From NCBI GenBank assembly GCA_032622095.1, contig CP136062.1, positions 138,654,351 to 138,718,350 of the forward strand: a stretch of 64,000 nucleotides of DNA, given 5' to 3'. This document shows positions 8,546-21,521 of the stretch, piece by piece. This DNA is from Siphonodentalium dalli. Lineage: Eukaryota; Mollusca; Scaphopoda; Gadilida; Siphonodentaliidae. The notes below the pieces were generated by a model. It ran no database searches, was not told the DNA's origin, and saw nothing but the letters and a program-made list of their open reading frames with translations. The stretch's first letter is position 1. Each line of letters opens with the position of its first letter. The position numbers and the translations under genes were made by a program.

Positions 8546-11347
8546 TACATCACCTGAATAGAGACTAGAGAGCTCCCTGAATCTCCGAGCAGACATGGAC
8601 AGAAAATAATACAATGGCGGCCTTGAAATGGCTGTCAAAATGGTCGAATTTCCACACCATGCCACGACGAAAGCAACATGTTGAATAGATCTTCTAAAAT
8701 GTAAAATTGCCTGATGGGTACCATTGGAAAAGTCAAAATAATGTTATTTTGCGTCCTGATACGGGTCGCCAACATCCGGAATTTATTATCGGAATATTTC
8801 CTATGGGGTAACTACTCGTCGCTGTTTTAGTATTGCAATGGGTAATAAGAGGTAGTTTTAACAAGTTTCGAATTTTCGACAGGCTATAAAAATTTCAAAA
8901 ATAGTCACTGATAAAGAGTGTCCATGGTTTCGTTTCCCGAAAAGCAGTATATAACAAAGTAGCGTTCTCAGCTATGAGAGCTAGTACTCATTTTCAGCGT
9001 AACACTTGAATATTATAGTGTGGGTACGAATTCTAGTGATTGCAAGTATTGCTCTTTTATCTAGTAAGCTGAAATCTATACCCCAGGAAAATCTGACCAA
9101 TTTGGTGTCCAGTCTGACAGGGCATCTTTAAGTATGTCCTTACAGCTCATATATTGGTAGTCTGATTAAAACGAAACTCGAACCAGCTTCGCAGTATAAA
9201 GTCTGAAGAAAATGGGTATGTTTTCCATAACCAACAACCAGCATTATGTCAGTATCAGCCTATTACAACACCTATGAGCAAAGTTATGCAGCCATTCAGG
9301 CGATTGTCGGAATTCCTACACAAAAATAATGAAATAAATTTTCGGTCGAATTGAAGTGGGTATTTCCAAGAAACTCAACAGTTAAAGTGATATGAAACAC
9401 ACCGGTAGGGTGATAAATTATAAATAGAGGATAATCTTGTTCAAAGTAGTAATTTTTACAAATATTATATCCAAATTGACAACACACACCGTCATTCTTA
9501 TATATTAATTAAATGCAGTGACTCTCGATGGCGAAATCGTTTTCGTTAGTTTATCCCGATAGATGCGTCCCGAATCGAGTAGTAAATATTTACATTTGAG
9601 CGTCGATCGGACGATGTTTTCTATGGAGTGGTACGGTCGATATTCTTCAGATTTTCGGCGATGTTAGTAAAATGCTACATTCCTCCATTTGGCATGGCGC
9701 CTGGATACTAACTTGTGAGTTTCACGCACCGAACAAGTACATACTATGTCTTTAACACCAGTTTGAAGCGGTGTGTATAAAGGTCATTCGTAAATCAGTG
9801 TGCGCTGTGACGTCAGCCCGCGTTTCTCACCAGAATCAAGAGATATTCGCGCATTTCGTGTCCAGTTTCCATCTGTCGGCGGATGAAGTCTTTTCGCAGA
9901 CATGGTTTACTAATTATACAGTATCCAATATTCGATGCAACCAGCATGGGTAAATTTTCACGATGGGGGGGGGGGCTTGAAACCTTTAACTATGCTCGCC
10001 TTTGTTATTCATGGTGATGACATTGAATATTAAAATTTGTCGATAGAATACGTTAAATACTTGTATGAGGACTTCTGATTCCATAGAGAGACTTTTTCAT
10101 GTTACCGAATTTAGAAAAAAACGGGGTCCTATATTCAATCACCATGGAACAATAAGGAGGTTTTCTTGTAAGACTAATATTGATATGTTAAAAATTCTGT
10201 CTCGCCAATACGAATACCGAACATTTGACATGACATTGGCAAGTTATTTCCTCTAAGTATAATAAAGTTTGTATAGGTATTTATTATATTCTTGCCAATA
10301 CAATAGCGGAAAATTACCGAAATGTACATCGTCGTATGTATCTCTTAGAAGCCACAGTGAAATTCGATTTCGTTATTTCACTGCAACTCGTTATTTCACT
10401 GTTGCTTGGCGGTGGTTTACACGAGCGCGAATCAATACCCCAGTATACATACCGGACTCTTCCAGTGTGTAAACACTGATACGCGCTCTTTAATTAAGTA
10501 TAATTAATAATTAATTGAGGAAGAAATAATTTAGCAACGTTGAGCTTTAATACCGCGCATATAATACAAAGAACACCTACATCTTTTTGTTTGAATATCT
10601 GAAACATCTCATTCGTGCCTGCAAAGAAAAAATCGAATTTTTACTCGCAGCTTACAGCTTACAGCCGCTCGTGAAAATTCCATATTTATTTCCAGACACT
10701 CATGAGATATTTCGGTATTCGAACAAAAATTGTAGTCAATGTATTCACGTTTGTACCGACTTATCTTATCCATGTTTCCAAATTACTTAGGTATCGTCCG
10801 TATGTTCAAATGTGCACATATGTCATGTCCTTTTAAAAAATAATCTGAAACACGCAGTCAGGGTGTTTATACATGTATATTCAAAGTCAATATTCTTCCT
10901 GGTGTAGTATTTTTACAGGCGGTTTATTAAATTAGCAACAGATAATCGCATAACATTACTTGCAGTGATTTTTGCGAATTATTCAATTATGAAAAATTTT
11001 AATAAACACTCAAAATACATTAAAAATAATAATATAATTCATGCGCAAATTATCACACGGTGTTGTAGTCAATAGAATTTACGAACAAACCCGTCGTTGA
11101 CAACATAATCGACGCGGCAGTTAGTGTAATTAGCTTGAAACTTCTAGTGGGGTTGATACCCCTCCAGCGCTCTAGACAGAGGGGTATCGCGTTTTAACAC
11201 AATGTTCGCGTCATAAGTTACCGCATGCTTCTCATCGATTTGTTTGGTCATATTTAGGGGTTAATATTAACTTTTTACTGATATTGGGTTTTCTGATATA
11301 ATACCACCGATTACGTTGATGCAACTAATGATTGGTTTTATCAAGTA
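8546..11347. other. 2.8 kb without a recognisable gene
   Basis: Mostly AT-rich. A run of 11 G lies at 9965-9975. Several open frames of 60-67 codons occur (9771, 10065, 10269 and 10587 on the plus strand) without domain character. 9520-9960 is less AT-rich than its surroundings and could be single-copy regulatory DNA, but nothing proves it. Confidence 0.35.
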
Positions 11348-14256
11348 CTAGCAGGGTTACCCGGCGTTGCTCAGGTTAAAGTGATGTGAAACCCTCTGTG
11401 GATAGTTGGTGAATACTCTTGCTCTCACGTATTCTCATAAATTGTATATCCAAATGGCATCACAAAACATGATTCTTACATGGAATATAAGTAATGGCTC
11501 ACCTTGTTAGGTCGGAGCGATTATCATTTTTATCGCGTTTAATCCGTCCCACCAATAAAGAAGTATTTATTTATTTACAACTGCGATACTTCAGACGTTA
11601 CATCATGAAACATGAACATCATAAACACATTAGTTCGAAAAAATAAAAGACGACAATTGTGTTTTACATAGAGATGTATCAATCAACCAATCAACCAATC
11701 AATCTAGTTTATCATGTCTTCATGAAGATACAGATGTTTTAAAGATATGGCCAGGTGCCCCGCTGTTCTGGTGCTATATACTGGCTAATCATTTTGAGTT
11801 TAAAAGAAATGATGTTATGCAAGTATAGAAGCTACATTGTGCCAGACACAGCGAGATTTTGAGTTGTTTATGTTAAGCGATGAGTCTGTTCTAAAAATTG
11901 AAAGAAATCCTCTGTATCGGGCAGATATACCCTTGTCATATGTCACTTTTGGAGGATCCTGAAAAGTCATGTGCTATATATACGGACTGCGTTTTCCTTT
12001 ATCTCAGAAGTAACCATATTTGACTGCACACTGTGACCACTATTTTTGAACAGGCCTGCTCTACATATCCATATCTCTTGGCAACTGAAACTTTTGTTGT
12101 GGAAAATATATTGAATGGGACAGACTCAATCGTGTTATAATATATACATGAGCGATTCTAATATGCAATCCTCTGACGATTCAATGTCCCTCAGTTTGAA
12201 TGAATATATGTATCTCTTAAATAGATTGATATAAATATACTTTTATTGCTTTCTTCTATGTATCTGTGTTGCTATATCATTATAGGAATGCCCTGATTTC
12301 CGTCCCCATATAAATATGACATTTGAGAAGATATAATTGTTCAAGTGACTTAATTCGGTCACCATTCGTCAAAATTGTGAAATTGGAATGCCAGAAACTC
12401 CTTAGAACGAGATGGGGATGGCATGGGAGATAACTATATATAACGTTGTTGGATATCGGCGAATTAAACAATCTTATAAATGCTAGTGAATCTCCTCTCG
12501 CCATTCTTGACCCAAAACGTCCCCAAATGTGATTTAATTAATCGTATCATTAGAGAAGAACGTGCATGAATTTGGTGGAATAAGTGCTAAATATATTTGT
12601 ATCAACTGTGGTGCAACTCCCCTCATGCATGACTTGAACCGCGCCACGTTTGTCATTAATAGACCACGTCTATTAGACTCATGCATGCATTATATAATGG
12701 AGATGATTATATATAAGTTTGGTGGTAATCGGCAACTAAACAAATTCTTATCATAGTTATTACCCCCCCCCATCTCTTACCCACCCAAAACGACACCAAT
12801 TTAAATCACACGTTTATATTCCTCGTATCACGGAGAAGAATAATATATCAATTTGGTCGAAATCTGTGCTAAAAATAGCCCCTCCCCTGACACCAACAAC
12901 GTCACTTTAGAAAATTTCAACCCACACCATTATCTTACTAGTAAAAAGTTACCCCTGTTAGACCGTCTTGGTGCCATCTCGATTGTACCCTTAAAGTTAT
13001 ATATAGAACACATACAGATATTCGCGAATATTTGATTCATTGTATTATTTGAGAAGAACGTGTATGAGTTTGATGGTAATTGGCACTAAACATATTTTTA
13101 TAAGTTTTTGGTGACCCTCCCGTCCCTATTTCGGACTGAAGCGGCGCCACTTTTGACATCATTAAACCACACACTTAGACTCATTATATAGATGAATATA
13201 TATAAAACTTATGAAAACTGGCGAGTATTATACAAATTCGTATCAAATTTAGGGCCACCATTGCATATCTCTCACACATAAAGGCACCAATTTGGCGCAT
13301 TTAAACCACACGATTCGATTAATCGTATTACGGAGAAGAATATGTATCAACCAGGTGGAAATCGGCCCTAAACATATTGTTTATCAAAGTGTGTGTCCAT
13401 CTCACCCTCTAGGCAACCCTGACTCGAATGCCCCCACTTTTGACATCTTTAAACCACACAATTAGACTCCTGATATCATGGAGATTATTATTTGTAAGTT
13501 TGGTGCTAATCTAACCAAAGCAGCACCAATATGACGTCTTTAAAATCACACGATTAGATTCCTCATATCATGGATAAGAATGTTTATCAATTTGGTGGAA
13601 TTTGGCGCTAAAAATATTGTGTACCAATTTTGGTGGCCCTCTCCCTTTCAGTGCACCCCTGACTCGGATGACTCCACTTTTGTCAGCTTTAAGCCACGCC
13701 ATTAGACACATCACACCATGGGGATGAATTTGTATAAGTTTCGTGGCAATCTGCGACTAAACCAATTTGTATCAGATTTAGTACCCACCAACCGCACCCC
13801 AAATCTCTCACCCCAACGACACCAATTTGGCGTCTTTAAATCATACAATAAGATTCCTTGTATCATGGAGAATATCTCAGAAGAATGTGCATCAATTTGG
13901 TGGAATTCGGCGCTAGAATTCTTTTTGATCAATTTTGGTGCCCCTCTCCCCTTCCGGGCATCCCTGACGCGAACGGCGCGACTTTTGACAAATTTAAACT
14001 ACACCATTAGATTCCTCATATTATGGGGATGATTATATATAAGTTTGGTGGCAATCGGCGACAATTTTGTTTCTGCCCCTCCCCATTTTCTACCCCTGAC
14101 AACAACTGCGTCACTTTACAAAATTCTAACCCTCACCATTATCTTTCTCGTAAAAAGTTACCCCTAATAGACCCTTTTTGTGCCATATATGTGGTCCACT
14201 GTGAATTTCTATAGAACACAGACAGACAGACAGACATTCGCAAATATAGATATAGA
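11348..14256 (-). mobile_element. Non-autonomous Helitron, copy 1 (2.9 kb)
   Basis: On the minus strand it begins TCTATATCTATATTTGCG preceded by A, then a (CTGT)n run, and ends with a small GC-rich hairpin (CGCCGGGTAACCCTG) and CTAG followed by T. A|TC at the start, a 3' hairpin and CTRR|T are the Helitron hallmarks. No Rep/helicase gene is present. The interior (about 12540-14215) is made of diverged tandem units built on words like TTTGGTGGAAATCGGCGC, GACACCAATTTGGCGTCTTTAAA and CCCTGACTCGAATG. The whole length is matched, inverted, by 29084-31860 with the units in the same order. Confidence 0.75.
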
Positions 14257-14431
14257 TACTGAGGTATCAATTTGAAACAATGTAATGTGTATTAAACGTA
14301 CAATAGGTCTGTAAACTCCAATAACTTGAACGATATACTTGCATATATTGGGATATACACAAACTTAATGCCCGTCGTAATTCGGACAAGCTTTACTACA
14401 CCGCGCAGAGTATGGATAGAACGACTCAAGT

Positions 14432-14560
14432 GTGTGAACTGGTTAACGTTATTGCACGATATTAAAACTATTATATTAGCGATATTAGAACGAGAACCGT
14501 AGGTTCGAGTTTGAACTCGTCATGCGAGAAACAAGTGCGATAACGTTAACATGTTCACAC
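14432..14560. mobile_element. Small inverted-repeat element (about 130 bp)
   Basis: The arms of about 28 bases are GTGTGAACTGGTTAACGTTA and its near complement TAACGTTAACATGTTCACAC. The centre contains TAGGTTCGAGTTTGAACTCG, which resembles a pol III B box, but no convincing A box or cloverleaf was found, so a tRNA-derived SINE is only a weak possibility. Confidence 0.5.
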
Positions 14561-15787
14561 AACTGTGATGTTCTCTGTTTAATGCACACTCTAAAGATTT
14601 CAGCTTGTAGTACACTGAAATTTAAATCGATATTGCTCTAATTAATTGAACAAACTTGTAATTTATAACTCATAATTTAATGAAGACATTTCCGCTACAT
14701 TTGACATCGCAAGCATAACCCGATGGGTGTGTCACAAAACAGCGACTTTGTGCGCAAACTGTCTCTTAACTGAGCCATTGGAGCCCACCTATAGGCATGA
14801 AGACAAAGCATTCCCCAATATATTATTATGTCCGTGATGATTGGTAAAATAAGAAGTATGCCACCACATAATAGTTTATTTTTGGTATATATATATATAT
14901 ATGTTTGATGAATACTGACAGTCAGTTGACATATAGCAAAAAATACTTTGGCATATAATAACATCCATTTGTGTATTCACGACATCAAAACAACAACCGT
15001 AAAAACATGAAAATCAATTTCCTACAACATAAAGTTGTTCAGAAATACGAACGACATATTAAGTATATACGGAATTATTACAGCTTCCACCATTCAGGCA
15101 TCGACCCAATAAATAAACGTCGCCATAACCAGTGAAAATCACTCTCATAAACCAGGCAATTAAATGTATTAGCTGTCGGCACTTGACATATGGAAGCAAC
15201 CTAAAAGCACTAGGAAGGTCGAGAAAGTGTTGTTGTGGGTTGTGCATGTAGGTGAGCGGCGAATAGAAGAAAGGGGCCACATTTAAAGATTTTCATGCAC
15301 ATTCGTACATAAGTTATCGTGATATACCGTTGGAAAGCTTATGGAAAGTCCATTATTATTAGCACTGTTGTGAGCAAAATTGGTAAGAAAATGTTTAAAT
15401 TATTTTTGTCAGGGCAACACAATACTATTTTTGTGAGAAAAGGGAAACATGTCATATCTGAGAATATAACTGGGCGTGGAGTCAGGTGTGGTCGCGGTTG
15501 GTTCACCGAAAGCATCGGTTACATGTTCAGGCAGTTCGAATTTCATGCTTAGTTAGTGTAAAATATGTGGAATTTAGACGAATTCTATAATATTCCTTGG
15601 TTACAGCTGATCGTACAATTCCAGCAGTTGGAAATTTTAGGATATCGGTTTGAAAATTGCAGCCCAACAAGGAGATGAGGATGTAGAATGTTCCCCCACC
15701 AGATAGAACATTTTATCCAATCTGATAACGTGTGTGACGTAAATGATGTCATTCACGAAACCCCAACCGGTACTACAACAATAACTC
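14561..15787. other. No recognised gene
   Basis: Contains a short (TA)n run near 14888-14901. The open frames 14695-14964 (minus) and 15319-15552 (plus) have no family resemblance that I can name. Confidence 0.3.
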
Positions 15788-16012
15788 AACATCGTATTGT
15801 GTTGAATTGATAACTAACTAGCTAGCATGTAAACCTCACCTAGACAACATCGTATTGTGTTGAATTGAGAACTAACTAGCATGTAAACCTCATCTAGACA
15901 ACATCGTATTGTGTTGAATTGATAACTAACTAGCATGTAAACCTCACCTAGACAACATCGTATTGTGTTGAATTGATAACTAACTAGCATGTAAACCTCA
16001 CATAGACAACAG
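15788..16012 (+). repeat. Tandem array, four units of 54-57 bp
   Basis: Units start at 15788, 15845, 15899 and 15953. Each carries CAACATCGTATTGTGTTGAA, then TAACTAGCATGTAAACCTCA and CTAGA. Units are nearly identical; the first has a 4-base CTAG duplication. This points to recent tandem expansion. Confidence 0.9.
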
Positions 16013-16050
16013 TTTAAAACTGTTGTCTCGGTTAGGTATACATGCTAGTT
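15984..16050. repeat. Inverted repeat closing the tandem array
   Basis: The last array unit (AACTAGCATGTAAACCTCAC...) is followed by its own imperfect inverse, ending ATACATGCTAGTT. The centre is the perfect palindrome AACAGTTTAAAACTGTT. The arms are about 33 bases, and the structure ends exactly at the TTAA of the next element. Confidence 0.8.
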
Positions 16051-16576
16051 AAAGATACGGGCGGCGTTGGCAGTGGGTATGCTGTTAAAATATTAACCTC
16101 CATCAAAAACCGCCATAAACAGAAAGAATAGTAAAATATAGACAGACTTTGTTCTTATACCAATCAGAAATATGGCCTAAACAGTATGTTATTGTGAAAT
16201 GTTTTTCCTTTTTATGTAAACAAAAGCAAAAAACGTTACAGAACCTGGCCTTTGTTTAGATCCGGATATGGTAAATATAAAGAGCATTATTTGTTACTGT
16301 TTTCCTGATATGGAAATAATAAATAGCGTTTTATATCATTTGTGTGTGATTAACCAATATAATTGCGCTGTGTTATGTAAACAGAAGCAAAACTTCTGTA
16401 ACACGAACAGGCTCTTGTTTACGTACACCATCGTACGCCCTGAGGACAATATACTATTTACGCGCTGATTATGTTTGGCATAAGAACAAAACTATATATA
16501 TTTTAATATTCCGTCTGTTGATGGCGATTTGAACAAATATGAATATTTATGCAAGGAATGCCACCCGTGCCTTTAA
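16049..16576. mobile_element. TTAA-bounded non-autonomous element, family A copy 2
   Basis: TTAA at both edges with terminal repeats (left AGATACGGGCGGCG; right reversed AGGCACGGGTGG). It is nearly collinear with 7802-8335, including the AAACGTTACAGAACCTGGC and GATCCGGATATGGTAAA words. The ORF at 16268-16468 is not preserved in the other copies, so it is not a gene. Confidence 0.8.
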
Positions 16577-16629
16577 TATTCTTAATAGTCTCGAATAGTA
16601 ACTGTTACTATTCGATAATAAAGAATATT
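16575..16629. repeat. Perfect-looking hairpin at the edge of family A copy 2
   Basis: The arms AATATTCTT...CGAATAGTAA and TTACTATTCG...AAGAATATT are about 25 bases with a 2-3 base loop. The hairpin overlaps the right TTAA of the element, so it may be an older hairpin that served as an insertion target. Confidence 0.65.
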
Positions 16630-17869
16630 GACTGCTGGTGTGTAATAAACACAGAACCACACAGGTGTGTCTAAGAAGGAGGTGCACGTTATCTTACTCG
16701 TTTCTTGTGCCGCGTGTTACAATTCGAGTCTGGCGGCTCTCGCTACACACGCACTGGTGCGACAACGTTCACCACATTCACATGGATGTGCGGTTCTGTC
16801 TATGTAAATGTGACATGAACTATGGATCCAAAGACTTGGATATATAGCACTGGAAATTTCATTATGACTGTCATGATTTCTGTGCTGCCGACAAACAACC
16901 ACTGTCCGATCAAATATATTTCGCTGTTGCTGCATGAAAAGCCCGCTTAATTTTCGAACCCCCAGCTCACATGATATAAAATATATGCCATATTGTATAC
17001 CATTTGAAAGAGGAAGCTCCAAAACATTACCAACTTATCCGTTGTACTCCAAAGTCTATTATTTTAAACTGAAAATGTTGTTTTGTTGAGGTACCGGCGT
17101 GTTTTCTGTGCTTAAGTATCATCTGGTCTGTACTGCAAAGTCTATTATTTTCAATGGAAGGGGAATAACTCTATATCTTAGTTTAAACACAGGAGATAAG
17201 AATTCGTGACTGGACATAACTGAAAGGTTGTGATGACAGGGGTGGATGATTTTCAACCCCAAATTTGGTAAAACAAAATTTATTTATTTTGGAAAAAGTT
17301 GGAAATGAAATTTCAGTTGAAAACTACGGACCACATATAAGTTTAATATGTTCTGAGTCTGGTCCAAGGAGGGGTAAAGTTGGGAGTTCTAAGTTTGACA
17401 CCCCACCCCTCAACGAAGACCATCTCCACTCCCTTGAGTACCTGATCAGCAGACACCACGAAAGACAACTAGATTGGTGAATATATTTTTCTTTTATCAT
17501 AGAATATTGCTTTTCGAGATGAATAGTTTAGTTTATAGGGAGCTATGCCGCTATGCCATATCACGACGTCATTAGTTTTATGGTTGAGGAATAGATATTC
17601 CACTAACTTAGCAAAACGGCGATTGCTTCAATTAGTTAGTATACCCGCACGGCTTTGTCATTGCATCGGAGACGTTTGGGATTTTCACGCATTATTTTAT
17701 TGCTAGTTCATGAACATAATAACATAGTTTGGAGTTATAACAATTTACCGTACAATGTATTCACAAGATTCCTTGAAGAAGGCGTATCAATAAAATTTAC
17801 TGTTGTGATTAATTAATATCCCTAAGAAACTCACTTGAACTGCATCCATAGCGCAACATAGACTCGCAC
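16630..17869. other. No recognised gene
   Basis: Open frames around 16638-17022 on both strands and 17265-17480 on plus are short and without domain character. No repeat partner was found except loose similarity around CACCCCACCCCTC at 17400 to other C-rich tracts. Confidence 0.3.
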
Positions 17870-18215
17870 AGATACGCACATAATAGACCTATAAAGTTAA
17901 ATGGGTACATTATGTGACTATTTGTTTCTGAAATAAGCAGATAATAGAGTCATGTACGTTATTTCGTTTTATGGCGCGGACAGCATTGAAAACATATGTT
18001 AAAGAGCGTACACATGAAAAGTCGTGAGCTGGCTTATTTGTGTCATTGTCCGCACATAATCTGCTTAGAATCGGCTCATTATGTCGATAATGTGACTAAA
18101 TTGCTCTCATTTTCAGCATATTATAATAGACTCAAATGAGGCGATTCTCAGCAGATTATCTACCTAAAATACGTTAAATTATAAGCAGATAATGTTCGGG
18201 TTTTCGGGGAAACAG
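17870..18215. repeat. Family B repeat copy (about 345 bp)
   Basis: It shares long stretches with 31978-32690: CTGAAATAAGCAGATAAT, TTATTTCGTTTTATGGCGCG, ACATAATCTGCTTAGAATCG and GAGGCGATTCTCAGCAGATTA. Within the copy, AATCTGCTTAGAATCG and CGATTCTCAGCAGATTA are an inverted pair. No ORF. Confidence 0.75.
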
Positions 18216-19064
18216 GCTGGACAGTGACCTGGATAATATTCTGCGACCTAATCGTACTTAGACTAATGGTAAGTCTATTCATGGAGTTTTCATTTTACTG
18301 CGATTAAAGGGGAATTCATGACATGATCAATGTCACGTACCACGCGATGATAAAAAGGGCGTATGATACAGATGATACTTCTATAATTTCAGTCAGATAA
18401 CAAAGCTATCCATTCCGGGAATAATAAACGTTGGCATTGATTTTTTGTTTTAAATCACCCATTACACGCAATACGCGGATGATGAAGTCAAGGCAATATC
18501 CGTAACAAATCGTATTCGCGACGGAATTCTCTAATTTGTTATTAACATATCAACGACTAATGTTATGCAGTAGAACAATTTCGTCCCTGGTGACCGATTC
18601 ATGCAACCAAAGCACGCTTCAATGTCAAAACGAAGTACAATCCTTTCTAATCGTTAAAAGCCATCTCCCTTTAAATGGATTTCGACCTGGCCCTGATCAA
18701 TCTCATGCTTATACAATGACATGTGCTCGCGGAGCACATCGTTCCAAGCGCGCACAAACAAATATAATTTCTTATCCCTTTCCTTAACTCGGAGGTTTAC
18801 ACTGAAAACCTCTAACTTCGGATAAGATAAGATGATTTATTGCAATGCACCAATGGAGGCAGTTGCAAATAACAGTTAATACATGAAAAGTTACACATTA
18901 AAATGAAATACACCTAATAGGTATATGCACGATATATAATCCTTAGTTTTTATAAATTAATACTTTCAATGTTTATTTCCCCATATTGAAATTCTGTCTT
19001 TTTAAAGCCACATGGCGGTTTGCGGTCCAAAATACACATAATATTATTCGCTTTTTAATTTTTC
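18216..19064. other. No recognised gene
   Basis: One plus-strand frame (18536-18787, 83 residues) has no recognised motif. A TTAAAGGGG word at about 18305 resembles the end of the short TTAA element at 8332, but no matching right end was seen. Confidence 0.3.
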
Positions 19065-19440
19065 TCAGTATCGAAATAGGTCGATAAATATCTGAACTAC
19101 CTGTCTACGACCATTATGTAACACAAAAAGGCGCATTGAAGTAATGAAAAATACAACTGTGAATATACCGTGTTTGGGTCCCAAACAAAAAAACCGCCAT
19201 TTGCGCGACATGGAACAGAAAAGAGCGTTATGTGGTAGTCTATTCCTGATATGGTAGCAATAAAGAGCGTTTGTCTGACTTCTGGTGAAAAGTTGAAAAC
19301 GGCTGAAAAATGGCTGTGACTTTGGCAAGTGTTGATATGAGGCCGATATATCAATGATTCGTTTATTTATCGACCTATCGTATCCGTCGCTCCAAATTAC
19401 GTAGAAACAAATTTGGAGGTTCGAATGAGCCATGTCCGTT
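19065..19440. repeat. Family C repeat, relative of family A
   Basis: It contains CCTGATATGGTAGCAATAAAGAGCGTTT, the same block as in family A (listed here only as its two halves CCTGATATGG and AATAAAGAGCGTTT). Its right half (GAAAAGTTGAAAACGGCTGAAAAATGG, then ATTTGGAGGTTCGAATGAGCC and CATGTCCGTTTAA) is repeated, diverged, at 40640-40925. The overlapping frames on the minus strand are not preserved and are not genes. Confidence 0.6.
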
Positions 19441-20856
19441 TAAGAAAGAATAACCGGATCATATAGACTTGATTATTTGTTTGTCCTTGTTTTTCATTAT
19501 GAAGATGAACTTATCATCATCACTCATGTTTATGAAACCTATGCTATAATTTTCAGCAATATTTAACAAGTCTTTTCTAGAGTCAGCGTACTCACTGCAA
19601 ATGCTTTTCTGTTTCATCTTTATGTTCATCACATGTGACAAATTATATCTTTTAATGACGTTTTCGTTGCGTGTGTCGACCCTTTTCTATAGCTAAAGTA
19701 TGATTGCTAATACGTGGTCTAATGAACATCTCTGTTGTCGCTGACGATCGAACGTGTCTGAGGTACGGTTCTATATCATAATTGTCTTTGAAAGTTCTCG
19801 GCTGAGTATAATATTTGTCACGATGTGTGGTGGTAGATCGTGGCCCATACTAGAACAACTATATTCTGTTCATAAACTCCACACATCACCAAGTGTCAAT
19901 GGTTACGCACGAGTAGCGGCCTTACTTACATTACCAGTCAGAAGAAGTGGTATATTGAGGCGTGTCTTATTATTGCGAGATTGAGCGCGCTTAATTTTGA
20001 AAAAGGCGCGATATATACATACGGATCGCGTGCAATGGGGTGATTTTTAGACGTGTACAAATGTATATGAGTTTTTCTCACTTCTACAGCATGTATGTCA
20101 AGTTTATTCATTTTGAGTGATGTTAATGTGATAGAAGAAATTGTTAAAGATCGCGTATCTCTTCAAAAGAACATTTATCGTTTGTATATAATTTTCGGAC
20201 CAAACTATTTGAATAAACATCACGAGACCTTTCGTTATATTCTCATTTAAACGTCTGATATGAATGATGGTATGATGCTATGGTGATTCAGAAGTTTCGT
20301 TAAGAAAATATACATGCAGATGAACACAAGGTGAACCTATGTCACATGTAATCACATAAACATCCTATAAATAAACGGGAAAGTGACTCACAAAGAACGT
20401 CAGGTTACTATGTTTTGAGATATTCGCAGTTTTGATCCAGGTACAAGTCTATTGAACAATATGTATAAACACAAATATACAGACACGAGAATCACAACAA
20501 TAATGGCAGACGACTGATTAACTAGAGATAGCAATGTTTTCCATTCACTAAGAATACGTGTCAACGTTGAGATGAAAGTCAAATGTACTTTTAGTTCCAC
20601 GATTGCCCATTCGAACCAGTCGCCTTATTCGTAGTAACCTGACATTTTGTCTGACTGCCATAGCTATCGAATGAGCGCCAAGCTAGTAACATGTATAGAA
20701 TCAGCTTCAATAAGGCATCATACGGGGACACTCTGAATAAACTTACTTCTAATTGATACTATATATCGAAGCACTTAATTTTGCAATTCCATGGATCACT
20801 GTTGCTTGTTTCACGATTTCTTGTTTCAAAGTACAATATGTGATCGCACATATTAC
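19441..20856. other. No recognised gene
   Basis: Several open frames of 60-76 codons on both strands, without family character. A GCTGACGATCGAACG word at about 19740 also occurs after the family C copy near 40905, so this repeat may extend past its assigned end. Confidence 0.3.
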
Positions 20857-21072
20857 TACAGTAATGCCCTAAATAATCGACTCCTTAACCACATCAGAAT
20901 TATGGGTAACTTTTCAGGATTTAGTCGGAAATATGGCTTGTTGCCATTCATCAGAAAGCTCTCAGTGAGAGCTTTCCGGTGAATAGCAACAAGCCATATT
21001 TCCGACTAAATCCTTAAAAGTTACCCATAATTCTGCTGTGGTTAAGGAGTCGATTACTTAGGGCATTAATTA
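20857..21072. mobile_element. Family D palindromic MITE (mariner-like), full copy
   Basis: It is an almost perfect palindrome of about 216 bp. Each arm carries TACAGTAATGCCCTAAATAA, then TCGACTCCTTAACCACA, GGGTAACTTTTCAGGATTTA and TCGGAAATATGGCTTGTTGC. Starting TA then CAG is typical of Tc1/mariner ends. The right terminus is slightly degraded (GCATTAATTATA). Other copies: 23312-23419 (half), 50906-52020 (with interior), 63576-63730. Confidence 0.85.
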
Positions 21073-21521
21073 TATTGCAACGGAAGAGCGGCATCAAATA
21101 CACCCATAATAACACTCGCCCAAGAACAATATTGCATGACATTAAAGATCAAATCGCTGGTAAAATTATGGTTTTCTGCAGAAACATTTAATCTACGTGA
21201 AGTACATGACTATACTCTATGGGATGTTATGTAGTGGGCGGTATATAGTTGTCGGTATATGTGTTCAATCGGCGGGTAGCAGAAGTCAGTGAGTTCAACT
21301 GAGTGACGATTCCCGTATATATATATACTGACCACTATTTACCGCCCGACAAATATTTACCGACTCGGATACATATAGCCGGAATGGCCCCTAATGAAGT
21401 TTTGTGAGTATAATAGGGTGGGACAGAATGCAAGCACATTTATATGCAGCTCAGTTGCAGGCGACTTTCACCAGATAACATTCCACACTCAGATCCACTA
21501 CATTGCCATTTAACAGTCAAA
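21073..21521. other. Downstream flank of the GPCR gene
   Basis: No ORF. A minus-strand ATTAAA at about 21187-21192 is a possible poly(A) signal for the GPCR. A loose inverted pair of GGGCGGTA(T/A)ATAG words lies at about 21236 and 21338. Confidence 0.3.

Noticed and set aside
14500-14525. B-box-like TAGGTTCGAGTTTGAACTC suggesting a tRNA or SINE
   Set aside because: No matching A box at the right distance and no cloverleaf could be drawn.
15788-16012. CRISPR-like array
   Set aside because: The four units are contiguous tandem repeats without spacers, in eukaryotic-type DNA.
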